A DNA stretch of 64,000 bases, from positions 3,782,001 through 3,846,000 of the forward strand of contig NZ_JAGINT010000002.1 of NCBI RefSeq assembly GCF_017876295.1. Reading direction: 5' to 3'. The notes under the pieces are model-generated. The model was given only the letters and a program-made list of their open reading frames with translations, had not been told where the DNA came from and did no database searches. Shown here one piece after another: positions 33,218 through 40,895 of this stretch; the first letter of the stretch is position 1; every line of letters starts with the position of its first letter. The position numbers and the translations under genes are program-made. Origin of the DNA: Kribbella aluminosa. Its GTDB lineage: Bacteria; Actinomycetota; Actinomycetes; Propionibacteriales; Kribbellaceae.

Positions 33218-33880
33218 TCAGTTGGTCTTCTTCTTGTTGACGAGGCGCTCGATGGCATCCTCCATGTGTTCCGACAGCAGCTCCTCGGTCCTCTCGATCT
33301 CGCAGTCCCGGATCGCCGCCGCGATCCGGCGGTGCTCGAGGTAGCGGTTGTCGGCGGCGGCGTACGTCGCCTCCAGCGCGTGGATGCACATCCGGGTCTC
33401 GATGATCTGGGTCCGGTGCATCCGCACCAGCCGCGGGCTGCCGGACGCCCGGACCAGGAACTCGTGGAACTGGATGTCGATCTCGCCGACCGCGGCCGGA
33501 TCGTTGCGGACGGGCTTCATCTGCTCGGCGATCGCGTGCAGGTCCAGCCCGACCGTCTCGAAGTCGCCGTCGCGGAGGATGAGCATGGCCGCGGCCCGCT
33601 CGATCGCCTCGCGGGAGTAGTACATGTCGCGGATCTCGGCCGGCGTCATGTCGATGACGAACAGGCCGCGGTTGCGGATCGGGACCAGCAGTCCTTCCTG
33701 GGTCAGCCGCTGCATCCCCTCGCGCAACGGCCCGCGGCTGACGCCGAGCTTGCGGGCCAGGTCGGCCTCGACGAGCTGGGCGCCGGGCTTGAACTCCCCG
33801 TGGCCGATGGCCTTGCGCAGTTTGTCGGCGATGATGCTCGGCGTCGACTCCTGAGCCAGCGGCTCGATGTAACTGGTCAC
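33218..33880 (-). CDS. GntR-family (FCD/VanR subfamily) transcriptional regulator
   Basis: The 220-residue regulator has a winged helix-turn-helix at the N-terminus (IADKLRKAIGHGEFKPGAQL, ADLARKLGVSRGPLREGMQR, EGLLVPIRNRGLFVIDMT). An all-helical FCD ligand domain follows, with likely metal ligands Asp/His in EIDIQFHEFLVRAS, EHRRIAAAIRD and LLSEHMEDAIERL. It ends in a Lys-rich tail. The GTG start overlaps the stop of the upstream racemase-like gene (GTGA), so it is expressed from the promoter at 34641 and may regulate itself. FCD regulators usually release DNA on binding a small acid. The three identical palindromes in nearby divergent promoters are its probable targets. Confidence 0.9.
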   Translation of the reverse strand: MTSYIEPLAQESTPSIIADKLRKAIGHGEFKPGAQLVEADLARKLGVSRGPLREGMQRLTQEGLLVPIRNRGLFVIDMTPAEIRDMYYSREAIERAAAMLILRDGDFETVGLDLHAIAEQMKPVRNDPAAVGEIDIQFHEFLVRASGSPRLVRMHRTQIIETRMCIHALEATYAAADNRYLEHRRIAAAIRDCEIERTEELLSEHMEDAIERLVNKKKTN

Positions 33881-34605
33881 GACTGAATCTCCCCCTGCGC
33901 GAACAGCGTCCCCAGACCTGGCAGCGACGGCACCGGACCGACGAGCTCCAGGCCCTTCCAGACGGTCACCTGGTTCGCGGTCAGGACCGCGCCGCCGGTG
34001 GCGGTCTCCAACTCGTCGATGATTCCGAGCGTGTGCAGCGCGGTGTCCGGGATCAGCACCGCGTCGGCCTGCCGGTGGTTCGCGGCCTTGGCCATGCTGA
34101 TCACCTGCTCCGGCTCCAGCGTCCCGACCTCCGCGGCGGTGACGATCCCGCTGCTGCCCATCGACACCACCTCGATGCCGGCCGCGGCGAGGAACCGGAC
34201 GAAGTGCTGGGCGACGTCCTCCGGGTACGACGCGGCGATCGCGACCCGGTAGATCGCCATCGCCTTGCAGGCCTCCACGAACGCGATCGAGGTGGACGAC
34301 GCCGGTACGCCGACCGCCTGCGCCACACCGCCCGCCTGGATGTTCGCGCCCTCACGGCCGAACACGAAACTGCCCGAGGTGCACGCCCACATCACCGAGT
34401 CCGGTTGCGCCTGCTTGAGCTGCGCGGCGCCTTCGGCGAGACGCTCCGCCCGGCCGAGGTCGAGGAGCGCGTCCACGCGATGGGCGTCCTCGCCCACCGA
34501 GGTGATCACGACCGGCAGCTTGACCCGGCCGTTCAGTCTCGCCTCGAGCATGGAATAGTCGTCCTCGGCGCTGTGTCCGGGATAGAGCAGCCCTACCGTG
34601 ACCAT
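33877..34605 (-). CDS. Asp/Glu racemase/maleate isomerase superfamily protein, one catalytic Cys missing
   Basis: ATG 34605 is chosen because AGGAGG lies 4 bp upstream; an earlier in-frame start at 34629 lacks this. The 242-residue protein has the two-lobe fold of maleate cis-trans isomerase and arylmalonate decarboxylase: VTVGLLYPGHSAEDDYSMLE at the start, MWACTSGSFVFG with the first catalytic Cys, and ASYPEDVAQHFVRFLAAAGI. At the second site, where two-Cys members have a Cys-Thr, it reads LIPDTALHTLG, so Cys is replaced by Asp. It may be an isomerase, decarboxylase or non-redox lyase with one-Cys chemistry. It is the promoter-proximal gene of the racemase-gntR operon. Confidence 0.75.
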   Translation of the reverse strand: MVTVGLLYPGHSAEDDYSMLEARLNGRVKLPVVITSVGEDAHRVDALLDLGRAERLAEGAAQLKQAQPDSVMWACTSGSFVFGREGANIQAGGVAQAVGVPASSTSIAFVEACKAMAIYRVAIAASYPEDVAQHFVRFLAAAGIEVVSMGSSGIVTAAEVGTLEPEQVISMAKAANHRQADAVLIPDTALHTLGIIDELETATGGAVLTANQVTVWKGLELVGPVPSLPGLGTLFAQGEIQS

Positions 34606-34640
34606 CGGACCTCCTGGCTTGATGTGCACCGAATGGGTAG

Positions 34641-34652
34641 ATTGTCGACAAT
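34641..34652. promoter_or_regulatory. palindromic operator ATTGTCGACAAT in the racemase/FAD-oxidase divergent promoter
   Basis: An exact self-complementary 12-mer flanked by GTAG on the left and GCTAA on the right. It lies 36 bp before the racemase ATG on the minus strand. Its last two bases (AT) are the first two bases of the ATG proposed for the plus-strand oxidase, so a bound repressor would cover that start. Confidence 0.75.
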
Positions 34653-37569
34653 GCTAACCCCAGAGCGTCCGGAGTCCGGGTCCGCTGCGCAGCACCCTGT
34701 GGATAACTCGGCGTACGACGTTCAGGGCCTGTTGCGCACGCTCCGTGGAGAGCTCCGGGGCGCCACGGCTGACGATCGCCGGACCCGCGCGCTGTATGCG
34801 GCGGACGGTTCGAACTACCGCGCGGTCCCCGATCTCGTCGTCGTACCGGCCGACGTCGACGACCTGGCAGCGGCAGTATCGCTGACCGCGGCCGCGGGTG
34901 CGCCGGTGGTACTCCGAGGCGGCGGTACGTCGATGGCCGGCAACGCGATCGGCGGCGTGCTGATCGGCGGCGTGGTGATCGACGCGTCGCGGCACGTGAA
35001 CCGGATCCTCGACGTAGACGCCGGTACCCGGACCGCCGTGGTGGAGCCGGGTGTCGTACTGACCGATCTGCTCGCCGCCGCGAAGCCGCACGGGCTCGCG
35101 TTCGGCGCCGATCCGTCGTCGGCGAGCCGGGCGACGCTCGGCGGGATGATCGCGAACAACGCCTGTGGCGCGCACTCGGTCGCCTGGGGTACGACTGCCG
35201 ACAATCTGCAATCGCTCGATCTGGTCCTCGCCGACGGGACCCGGCTGACGGTCGACTCGGTTGCCGACCGGGCCGTCGCCGCCGCACGACCTGGACGGGA
35301 AGGCGAACTGCACCGGGCGCTCCAGGCGTTCGCGGACCGTCACGAGTTGGTGATCGGTCGGCGGTTCGGGCAGTTCACCCGGCAGATCTCCGGGTACGCG
35401 TTGCATCGGCTGCTGGGCGACTACAACGTCGCCGGGCTGCTCTCCGGGAGTGAAGGCGGTCTGGCAGCGACGCTTCGGGCCACGGTCCAGCTCGTCGAGT
35501 TGCCCAAGGCAAGGGTTCTGTGCGTACTCGGGTTCGCCGACTCGATCACCTCGGCGGACTGTGTTCCGGTCGTACTGCGGCACGCGCCGCTGACGATCGA
35601 GTCGATCAACAACGAGCTTGTCGACCGGCTGCCGAAGGAAGTGCGTGATGCCGCGGTTCACGCCGGTATGCCGGACGGCGACGCCTGGCTGCTGGTCGAG
35701 GTCGGCGCTGCGGACGAGGCGGCGGCCACAGCGGCGGCCCGCTCGATGCTGGAGGAGTTGCGCGATTCGGGCGCGACCGCCTCGCTGGTGACCGATCCTC
35801 AGGCACAGGCCGTGCTATGGCGTTGCCGTACGGACGCTGCCGGCCTGGCGACGCGGCGCGCGGACGGGGCGGAGGCGTGGGGCGGTTGGGAGGACGCCGC
35901 CGTACCTCCCGAACGTCTTGGTGCGTACCTGCGTGGTCTCGACGAGCTGCTCGGGCGGCACGGGTTGTCGGGGGCGTCGTACGGGCACTTCGGCGAGGGC
36001 TGCATGCACATGCGGATCGACTTCGACCTGTTGAGCCGGCGGGGGATCGCGACGTACCGGGAGTTCGTCGAGCAGGCCGCGGACCTGGTGGTCGGGCTCG
36101 GCGGATCGGTGTCCGGTGAGCACGGCGACGGGCGGGCGCGCGGCGAGCTGCTGGCGAAGATGTACGGCGCGGACGGGGTCGCGCTGTTCGGTGAGCTGAA
36201 GCGGATCTGGGATCCGGCGGGTGTTCTGAATCCGGGGATGATCGTCGACCCGCCGCCGCTGGACATCGCGATCCGGCACGACGGCCCGGCGAAGGATCGT
36301 CAACTGTTGACAATCTTCAGCTATCCGGACGACGGGCACGACTTCGCGCAGGCGCAGCGGCGGTGCGTCGGGATCGGGAAGTGCCGGCAGACGACGGGCA
36401 GCGTGATGTGCCCGAGCTATCAGGTGACCCGCGAGGAACTGCACTCGACGCGCGGGCGGGCGCATCTGCTGTGGGAGATGTTGCAGGGAGACCTGATCGC
36501 GGATGGCTGGCGATCCACGGAAGTACGCGACGGCCTCGACCTGTGCCTGTCGTGCAAGGGCTGCTTGTCGGACTGCCCGGTGAACGTCGACATCGCGACG
36601 TACAAGGCCGAGTTCACCCACCATCACTACGCTCGCCGCCCCTGGGCCCGGCCGTTATCGCACTGGTCGATGGGCTGGCTGCCGCTGTGGTCCCGGCTCG
36701 CGTCTCGCGCTCCGAAGCTGGCGAACCGCTTCGCCGCGCTGCCGCTCACGAAACGGCTGGGTGGAATCGCCGCCGAGCAGGACGTCCCCGGCTTCGCCTC
36801 GCAGCCGTTCACCCAGTGGTTCAAGGGTGGTCGCCGTACGCCGGGAGACGCCGGGCGGCAGGTGGTGTTGTGGCCGGACACCTTCACGAACTACCTGGCG
36901 CCGGAGATCGGGCGGTCCGCGGTCGCCGTACTGGAGGCTGCCGGCTTCGAGGTCGTACTGCCTGACAAGCCCGTCTGCTGCGGCCTCACCTGGATCTCGA
37001 CCGGGCAGCTCACGACCGCGCGTCGCGTCCTGAACCGATCGCTGGCCGTTCTCGCTCCGTACCTCACCGCAGGCACACCGATCGTCGGCCTCGAACCGAG
37101 CTGCACGGCGGCGATCCGTCATGACGCGGCCGCGCTTGTCGACAATCCTCTTGTCGGATTGGCGACTGCAAACATTCAGACGTTCTCCGAGTTCCTCGTC
37201 GACTCCGGCTGGGCGCCGCCGCAAGTCGGGGGAGAAGCGTTCGTACAGCCGCACTGCCACCAGCACGCCGTACTGGGCTTCGACGCCGACCGCAAACTGA
37301 TGGCAGCCGCCGGCATCGACATCGACCTCGCAGCGCCCGGTTGCTGCGGCCTGGCCGGCAACTTCGGGTTCGAACGCGATCACTACGACGTCTCCAAGGC
37401 AGTGGGCGAACGCACTCTGCTGCCGGCGGTACGGTCGTTGCCGGCGACAACGACCGTCCTCGCCGACGGCTTCAGCTGCCGAACCCAGATCGCCCAAGGC
37501 ACCCCACGCACCGCCCGCCACCTGGCGGAACTCCTGGCCGACGCTCTCCCCGACAAGCGCCGCTCCTGA
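34651..37569 (+). CDS. FAD-linked oxidase/Fe-S fusion (D-2-hydroxyacid dehydrogenase type, GlcD-GlcF-like)
   Basis: This 972-residue fusion has three parts. An FAD_binding_4 domain (about residues 25-250) shows PVVLRGGGTSMAGNAIGGVL and FGADPSSASRATLGGMIANN. An FAD-oxidase C domain follows with SYGHFGEGCMHMRIDFDL and SVSGEHGDGRARGELL. The C-terminal third carries two [4Fe-4S] sites (CVGIGKCRQTTGSVMCPSY; CLSCKGCLSDCPVN) and two CCG domains (VCCGLTWIS; GCCGLAGNFGFE). Relatives oxidise D-lactate, glycolate or D-2-hydroxyglutarate and feed the membrane quinone pool. ATG 34651 lacks a ribosome site and overlaps the operator; the in-frame GTG 34699 is an alternative, so the mRNA may be leaderless. 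The nearby 2-hydroxyacid dehydrogenase and aminotransferase suggest a 2-hydroxy/2-oxo/2-amino acid interconversion. Confidence 0.88.
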   Translation: MLTPERPESGSAAQHPVDNSAYDVQGLLRTLRGELRGATADDRRTRALYAADGSNYRAVPDLVVVPADVDDLAAAVSLTAAAGAPVVLRGGGTSMAGNAIGGVLIGGVVIDASRHVNRILDVDAGTRTAVVEPGVVLTDLLAAAKPHGLAFGADPSSASRATLGGMIANNACGAHSVAWGTTADNLQSLDLVLADGTRLTVDSVADRAVAAARPGREGELHRALQAFADRHELVIGRRFGQFTRQISGYALHRLLGDYNVAGLLSGSEGGLAATLRATVQLVELPKARVLCVLGFADSITSADCVPVVLRHAPLTIESINNELVDRLPKEVRDAAVHAGMPDGDAWLLVEVGAADEAAATAAARSMLEELRDSGATASLVTDPQAQAVLWRCRTDAAGLATRRADGAEAWGGWEDAAVPPERLGAYLRGLDELLGRHGLSGASYGHFGEGCMHMRIDFDLLSRRGIATYREFVEQAADLVVGLGGSVSGEHGDGRARGELLAKMYGADGVALFGELKRIWDPAGVLNPGMIVDPPPLDIAIRHDGPAKDRQLLTIFSYPDDGHDFAQAQRRCVGIGKCRQTTGSVMCPSYQVTREELHSTRGRAHLLWEMLQGDLIADGWRSTEVRDGLDLCLSCKGCLSDCPVNVDIATYKAEFTHHHYARRPWARPLSHWSMGWLPLWSRLASRAPKLANRFAALPLTKRLGGIAAEQDVPGFASQPFTQWFKGGRRTPGDAGRQVVLWPDTFTNYLAPEIGRSAVAVLEAAGFEVVLPDKPVCCGLTWISTGQLTTARRVLNRSLAVLAPYLTAGTPIVGLEPSCTAAIRHDAAALVDNPLVGLATANIQTFSEFLVDSGWAPPQVGGEAFVQPHCHQHAVLGFDADRKLMAAAGIDIDLAAPGCCGLAGNFGFERDHYDVSKAVGERTLLPAVRSLPATTTVLADGFSCRTQIAQGTPRTARHLAELLADALPDKRRS

Positions 37570-37650
37570 GGCTGACGTTCTCCCCGGCAGGCGCCGGTCC
37601 TGAGGGCGACGCTTTCCCGGCCGGCCGGTCCTGCGGTCGACTCGGCCGGG

Positions 37651-38841
37651 TCAGCTCGGGGCTAGTTTGTCGGCGGCGCGGCGGAGCCGGGTGACGCCTT
37701 CCTGGATGCGGTCGGGCGTCGTCGACGCGAAGCAGATACGGAACGCGTCGGAGAAGCGCCCACTGGGGGAGAAGGCAGGACCCGGGATGAACGCCACCCC
37801 TTCCGCCAGCGCGATCTCGAAGAGCTCCTCGGTGTTGATGCCGTTCTCCAACGTCACCCAGAGGAAGAAGCCGCCCTCCGGATCCGTCCACCGGGCGATG
37901 TCGCCGAAGTGCTCCGTCAACGCGGCGTGCATCGCCTCCTTGCGCAGCCGGTACTCCGCGCGCTGCCGCACCAGATGATCCGCCAGATGACCACCGGCGA
38001 GGAACCCGGCCAGCAACCGCTGCGCCGGCAGGTTCGTGCACGTGTCCATCGCCTGCTTCGCGTTGATCAGCAACTGCTGCAGCTCGGGATCCGCATCGAC
38101 CCACCCGACCCGCAGCCCCGGCGCGACGATCTTCGAGAACGTCCGCACGGAGAACACCAGTGGATCGCCCGCACCCAGCTCCCGCAACGTCGGCAGCGGA
38201 TTGCCGGCGAACCGGAGCAACCCGTACGGGTCGTCGTCGATCACCATCGACCCCCACGACCGCGCCAGCTCCAGAAGCTGATGCCGCCGAGCCAGCGACA
38301 GCGTCGCGCCGGACGGGTTCTGGAACGTCGGAATCGTATAGATCGCCTTCGGCCGGCGTCCGTCCAGCAGTTTTGGTAGATCGTCGACAATCATCCCGTC
38401 GTCATCCACCGGGACCTCGAGCAGTTCCGCGCCGTACGACAGCGCCGTCGCACTGCCGTTCGTGTACGTCGGGGACTCCACGACGACAAGGTCGCCCGGG
38501 TCGACGAAGATCTTGCAGAACAGGTCGAGGCCCTGCATGCCGCCGGCCGTGACGGTGAGGCGGTCCGCGGTCGTCTCGTCGCCGGTACCGCGCAGCATCT
38601 CCAGTAACGCGGCGTGCAGCGGCGGATCGCCCTCGGTGGCCGCGTAGTCGTAGGCGTCCGGGCGGGCCAGCTCGTCGGCCGCGATCGCGGACAGGATCTG
38701 CGACGGTACGGCCTCGGCGGCGGGCGAACCCATCGCGAAGCGGACGATGTCGTGGGTCTGCTTGTGCAGGAGCGACGTACTCGAGTCGATCACCGAACCT
38801 ACGAGTCCGGCCGCGCGTGCTGCGTACGGGAGTGCTGACAA
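37651..38841 (-). CDS. PLP-dependent class I/II aminotransferase (LysN/2-aminoadipate type)
   Basis: The start is TTG 38841, supported by a perfect AGGAGGT 6 bp upstream at the end of the preceding gene; the open frame runs further up but overlaps that gene. The 396-residue enzyme shows ATEGDPPLHAALLEMLRGTG, LTVTAGGMQGLDLFCKIFVD, YTIPTFQNPSGATLSLARRH, VIDDDPYGLLRFAG (Asp/Tyr that contact PLP) and SVRTFSKIVAPGLRVGW with the Schiff-base Lys. The family uses 2-oxo acids and aromatic, 2-aminoadipate or branched substrates; no HTH domain is attached, so it is not a MocR regulator. It is the last gene of the operon starting at 40828. Confidence 0.87.
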   Translation of the reverse strand: MSALPYAARAAGLVGSVIDSSTSLLHKQTHDIVRFAMGSPAAEAVPSQILSAIAADELARPDAYDYAATEGDPPLHAALLEMLRGTGDETTADRLTVTAGGMQGLDLFCKIFVDPGDLVVVESPTYTNGSATALSYGAELLEVPVDDDGMIVDDLPKLLDGRRPKAIYTIPTFQNPSGATLSLARRHQLLELARSWGSMVIDDDPYGLLRFAGNPLPTLRELGAGDPLVFSVRTFSKIVAPGLRVGWVDADPELQQLLINAKQAMDTCTNLPAQRLLAGFLAGGHLADHLVRQRAEYRLRKEAMHAALTEHFGDIARWTDPEGGFFLWVTLENGINTEELFEIALAEGVAFIPGPAFSPSGRFSDAFRICFASTTPDRIQEGVTRLRRAADKLAPS

Positions 38842-38846
38842 GGGGG

Positions 38847-40058
38847 TTACCTCCTGATCGTGAGTTCGTGGGACAGACCGGTCAGTCGTTCCACGCCGTC
38901 GGCGGTGACCACCACGGGCTCGGACAGCTCGTATCCCCAGCCGTCCATCCACATCCCGAGGATGACGTGGAACGCCATTCCCGCGGTCAGCACGGTGGTC
39001 TCCTCGGGGCGCAGGCTGACGGTGCGTTCACCCCAGTCCGGCGGGTAGCCGATACCGATCGAGTACCCGATCCGCGATTCCTTCACCAGGCCGTGCGCGG
39101 CGATCACCTCGTGGAACGCGGCGTGCACGGCGCTCCCGGTGACACCTGGCCGGATTGTCGACAATGCGGCGCGCATACCGTCGGCAACGATCTTCGCGGT
39201 CTCCCGGAGCCGGTGCGGCGGGTCGCCGAGCATCATCGTCCGCGCGAGTGGGGCGTGGTACCGGCCGAAGACCCCGGCCAGTTCGATCGTGGTCGCCTCG
39301 CCGGCGAGGAACGGGCGATCGGTCCAGGTCAGGTGCGGAGTACCGGCCGCGTTGCCGGTCGGCAGCATCGGCACGATCGCCGGATAGTCGCCGCCGTGCT
39401 CCGGCGTACCGGTGGCCTGCGCGGCCAGGATCTCGGCGACCAGATCGCACTGCCGGCGCCCGGGCCGGAGCTGGTCCAGCGCGATCCGCATCGCCTGCTC
39501 GGCGATCACGCCCGCGATCCGCAGTTGGCGCAGCTCGTGCTCCGACTTCACCAGCCGGACCCAGTTCACCAGCTCGGCCGAGTCGACCAGCCGGCGGCCG
39601 GGCAGCCCGTTGCCGAGGGCAAGGTATCCGCGCGGCGTGAAGTAGTGCGCGTCCGCCTCTACCGCGACGTCGGCGCCGGCCGATACGAGGTCGCGGCAGA
39701 CGCTCGCGATCCAGTCGTACGGATGGGCGTCCGGCCGGTGCACCAGCTGCTCCGGGTAGCCGTGGATCTGGTCGGCCCGCAGGTTGCAGGTGTACGACGC
39801 ACCGGCCGCGTCCATCGCCCGCGCGAACAGCTGCACCTCACCGTCGGCGGGGACCAGCAGACATTGAGGCGTGTAGAAGGACCATGCGTCGTACCCGGTC
39901 AGATAGAAGAGGTTCGCGGGGTCGCTGACCACCAGCGCGCCGAGGCTGCGTTCGGCCAGGACGGCGCGGACCCGGGCCAGCCGGCCGGCGTACTCGTCAG
40001 GCTCGACCGCCTGCTCCAGCAGGTCGGACACGGGCTCACCCCTTCCCGGTTCGCTCAT
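38847..40058 (-). CDS. M24-family ectoine hydrolase-like protein (DoeA/EutD type)
   Basis: The 403-residue protein resembles ectoine hydrolases more than prolidases. Regions that match my recollection of DoeA are LFYLTGYDAWSFYTPQ, RAMDAAGASYT, DQIHGYPEQLV, DYPAIVPMLPTG, PHLTWTDRPFLAGE, RYHAPLARTMMLGDPPH and GIGYPPDWGERTVSLRPEET. DoeA opens the ectoine ring to N-acetyl-2,4-diaminobutyrate. The metal ligands of true M24 peptidases are not all kept, as expected for this branch. ATG 40058 overlaps the stop of the upstream racemase-superfamily gene, echoing the eutA-eutD neighbourhood of ectoine utilisation clusters. Creatinase-like or prolidase-like activity on another cyclic or guanidino substrate remains possible. 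Confidence 0.72.
   Translation of the reverse strand: MSEPGRGEPVSDLLEQAVEPDEYAGRLARVRAVLAERSLGALVVSDPANLFYLTGYDAWSFYTPQCLLVPADGEVQLFARAMDAAGASYTCNLRADQIHGYPEQLVHRPDAHPYDWIASVCRDLVSAGADVAVEADAHYFTPRGYLALGNGLPGRRLVDSAELVNWVRLVKSEHELRQLRIAGVIAEQAMRIALDQLRPGRRQCDLVAEILAAQATGTPEHGGDYPAIVPMLPTGNAAGTPHLTWTDRPFLAGEATTIELAGVFGRYHAPLARTMMLGDPPHRLRETAKIVADGMRAALSTIRPGVTGSAVHAAFHEVIAAHGLVKESRIGYSIGIGYPPDWGERTVSLRPEETTVLTAGMAFHVILGMWMDGWGYELSEPVVVTADGVERLTGLSHELTIRR
39154..39165. repeat. intragenic copy of ATTGTCGACAAT
   Basis: Exact palindrome inside the M24-family gene, read in a frame giving Ala-Leu-Ser-Thr-Ile-Arg through the rare codons TTG and ACA. The frame differs from most other intragenic copies (Ile-Val-Asp-Asn). 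Confidence 0.7.
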
Positions 40059-40828
40059 GAGTAACTTGCCGCCGGTCGTGCGGTCAGCAGGTGCTGTCCC
40101 GGCCCGATCCCGGTGTGACCGGCGAGTTCCAGGACGGCCCACATCGTGACCTGGTTCGCGGTCAGCACCGGCTTGCCGAGCGTCGCCTCCAGGCCGGCGA
40201 TCACGTCGTACGTCGGCAGGTTGGTGCAGCTGATGAAAATCGCCTCGACCGTAGGATTGTCGACACTCCGCACAAGTTCGACGGTCGTCTCGTAGGGCAC
40301 CGCCCAGATCTGCGCGATCAGCCCGAGCCCGGCCGTCGCGACCACCTCGATGCCGGCCTCGGCCAGGTACGCGGACAGGCCCGCGGTCAGGTCGTTCGTG
40401 TACGGCGTGACGGTCGCGATCCGGTTGATCCCGAGCCGACGGAGCGCGAGCAACAGGGCTCCGCTGGTGGTCACCGCGGCCGGTGCCCCCGCGCCGACCA
40501 TCGCGTCGACGAGTGCGAGCTCGCCGTCGAGCCCGCCGACGAAACTGCCGAAAGTACAGGCGTACGCGACCGCCAGTGGGGCGACCGCGAGTACGTCGTA
40601 CGTCGTCCGCGCGATGAGGTCCGGATCCGAGATGTGCACCGCCATCTCGACGGTGGCGGCCATCGGAGCGTAGGGCGTCCGGGTGAGGTGCAGGGTGACG
40701 TCGTCGGGGACCCAGCGCCACAGCTCCCGGTCGAGCGCGAAGTCGTACGGCGCGACGACACCGATGCCGGTCTGCAACAGCGGCGGGACCGCTGCCGGCA
40801 TCGGGTTGGTGATGGGACGCGTGCTCAT
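40055..40828 (-). CDS. Asp/Glu racemase/maleate isomerase superfamily protein (EutA-like), two-Cys form
   Basis: The 257-residue protein has GIGVVAPYDFALDRELWRWV at the start, AYACTFGSFVGG with the first catalytic Cys (about residue 90) and IFISCTNLPTYDVIAGLE with the second (about residue 200), as in maleate isomerases and EutA-type proteins. It is therefore the complete counterpart of the one-Cys paralogue at 33877. It is the first gene of an operon with the ectoine-hydrolase-like protein (4-bp overlap) and the aminotransferase. ATG 40828 has no obvious ribosome site and lies 26 bp from the operator at 40855, so the transcript may be leaderless. The substrate is unknown. Confidence 0.75.
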   Translation of the reverse strand: MSTRPITNPMPAAVPPLLQTGIGVVAPYDFALDRELWRWVPDDVTLHLTRTPYAPMAATVEMAVHISDPDLIARTTYDVLAVAPLAVAYACTFGSFVGGLDGELALVDAMVGAGAPAAVTTSGALLLALRRLGINRIATVTPYTNDLTAGLSAYLAEAGIEVVATAGLGLIAQIWAVPYETTVELVRSVDNPTVEAIFISCTNLPTYDVIAGLEATLGKPVLTANQVTMWAVLELAGHTGIGPGQHLLTARPAASYS

Positions 40829-40854
40829 GCGAGTCAGTGTGCGGCCCGGGGGAG

Positions 40855-40888
40855 ATTGTTGACAATCCTACCAGCGAGTTCCTAGCCT
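40855..40888 (+). promoter_or_regulatory. operator ATTGTTGACAAT with embedded -35 box of the 2-hydroxyacid dehydrogenase promoter
   Basis: The palindrome (40855-40866) lies in GGAGATTGTTGACAATCCTA between divergent operons. TTGACA at 40859-40864 is a perfect -35 hexamer. TAGCCT at 40883-40888 is a fair -10 at 18-bp spacing, 7 bp before the GTG start of the dehydrogenase. A regulator bound here would block RNA polymerase directly. Confidence 0.7.
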
Positions 40889-40895
40889 CGAACCT

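Noticed and set aside
37570..37650. Possible terminator between the FAD/Fe-S oxidase and the aminotransferase
   Set aside because: The 81-bp gap has GC-rich short inverted pieces (CCGGCCGGCCGG) but no convincing stem with a T-tract.
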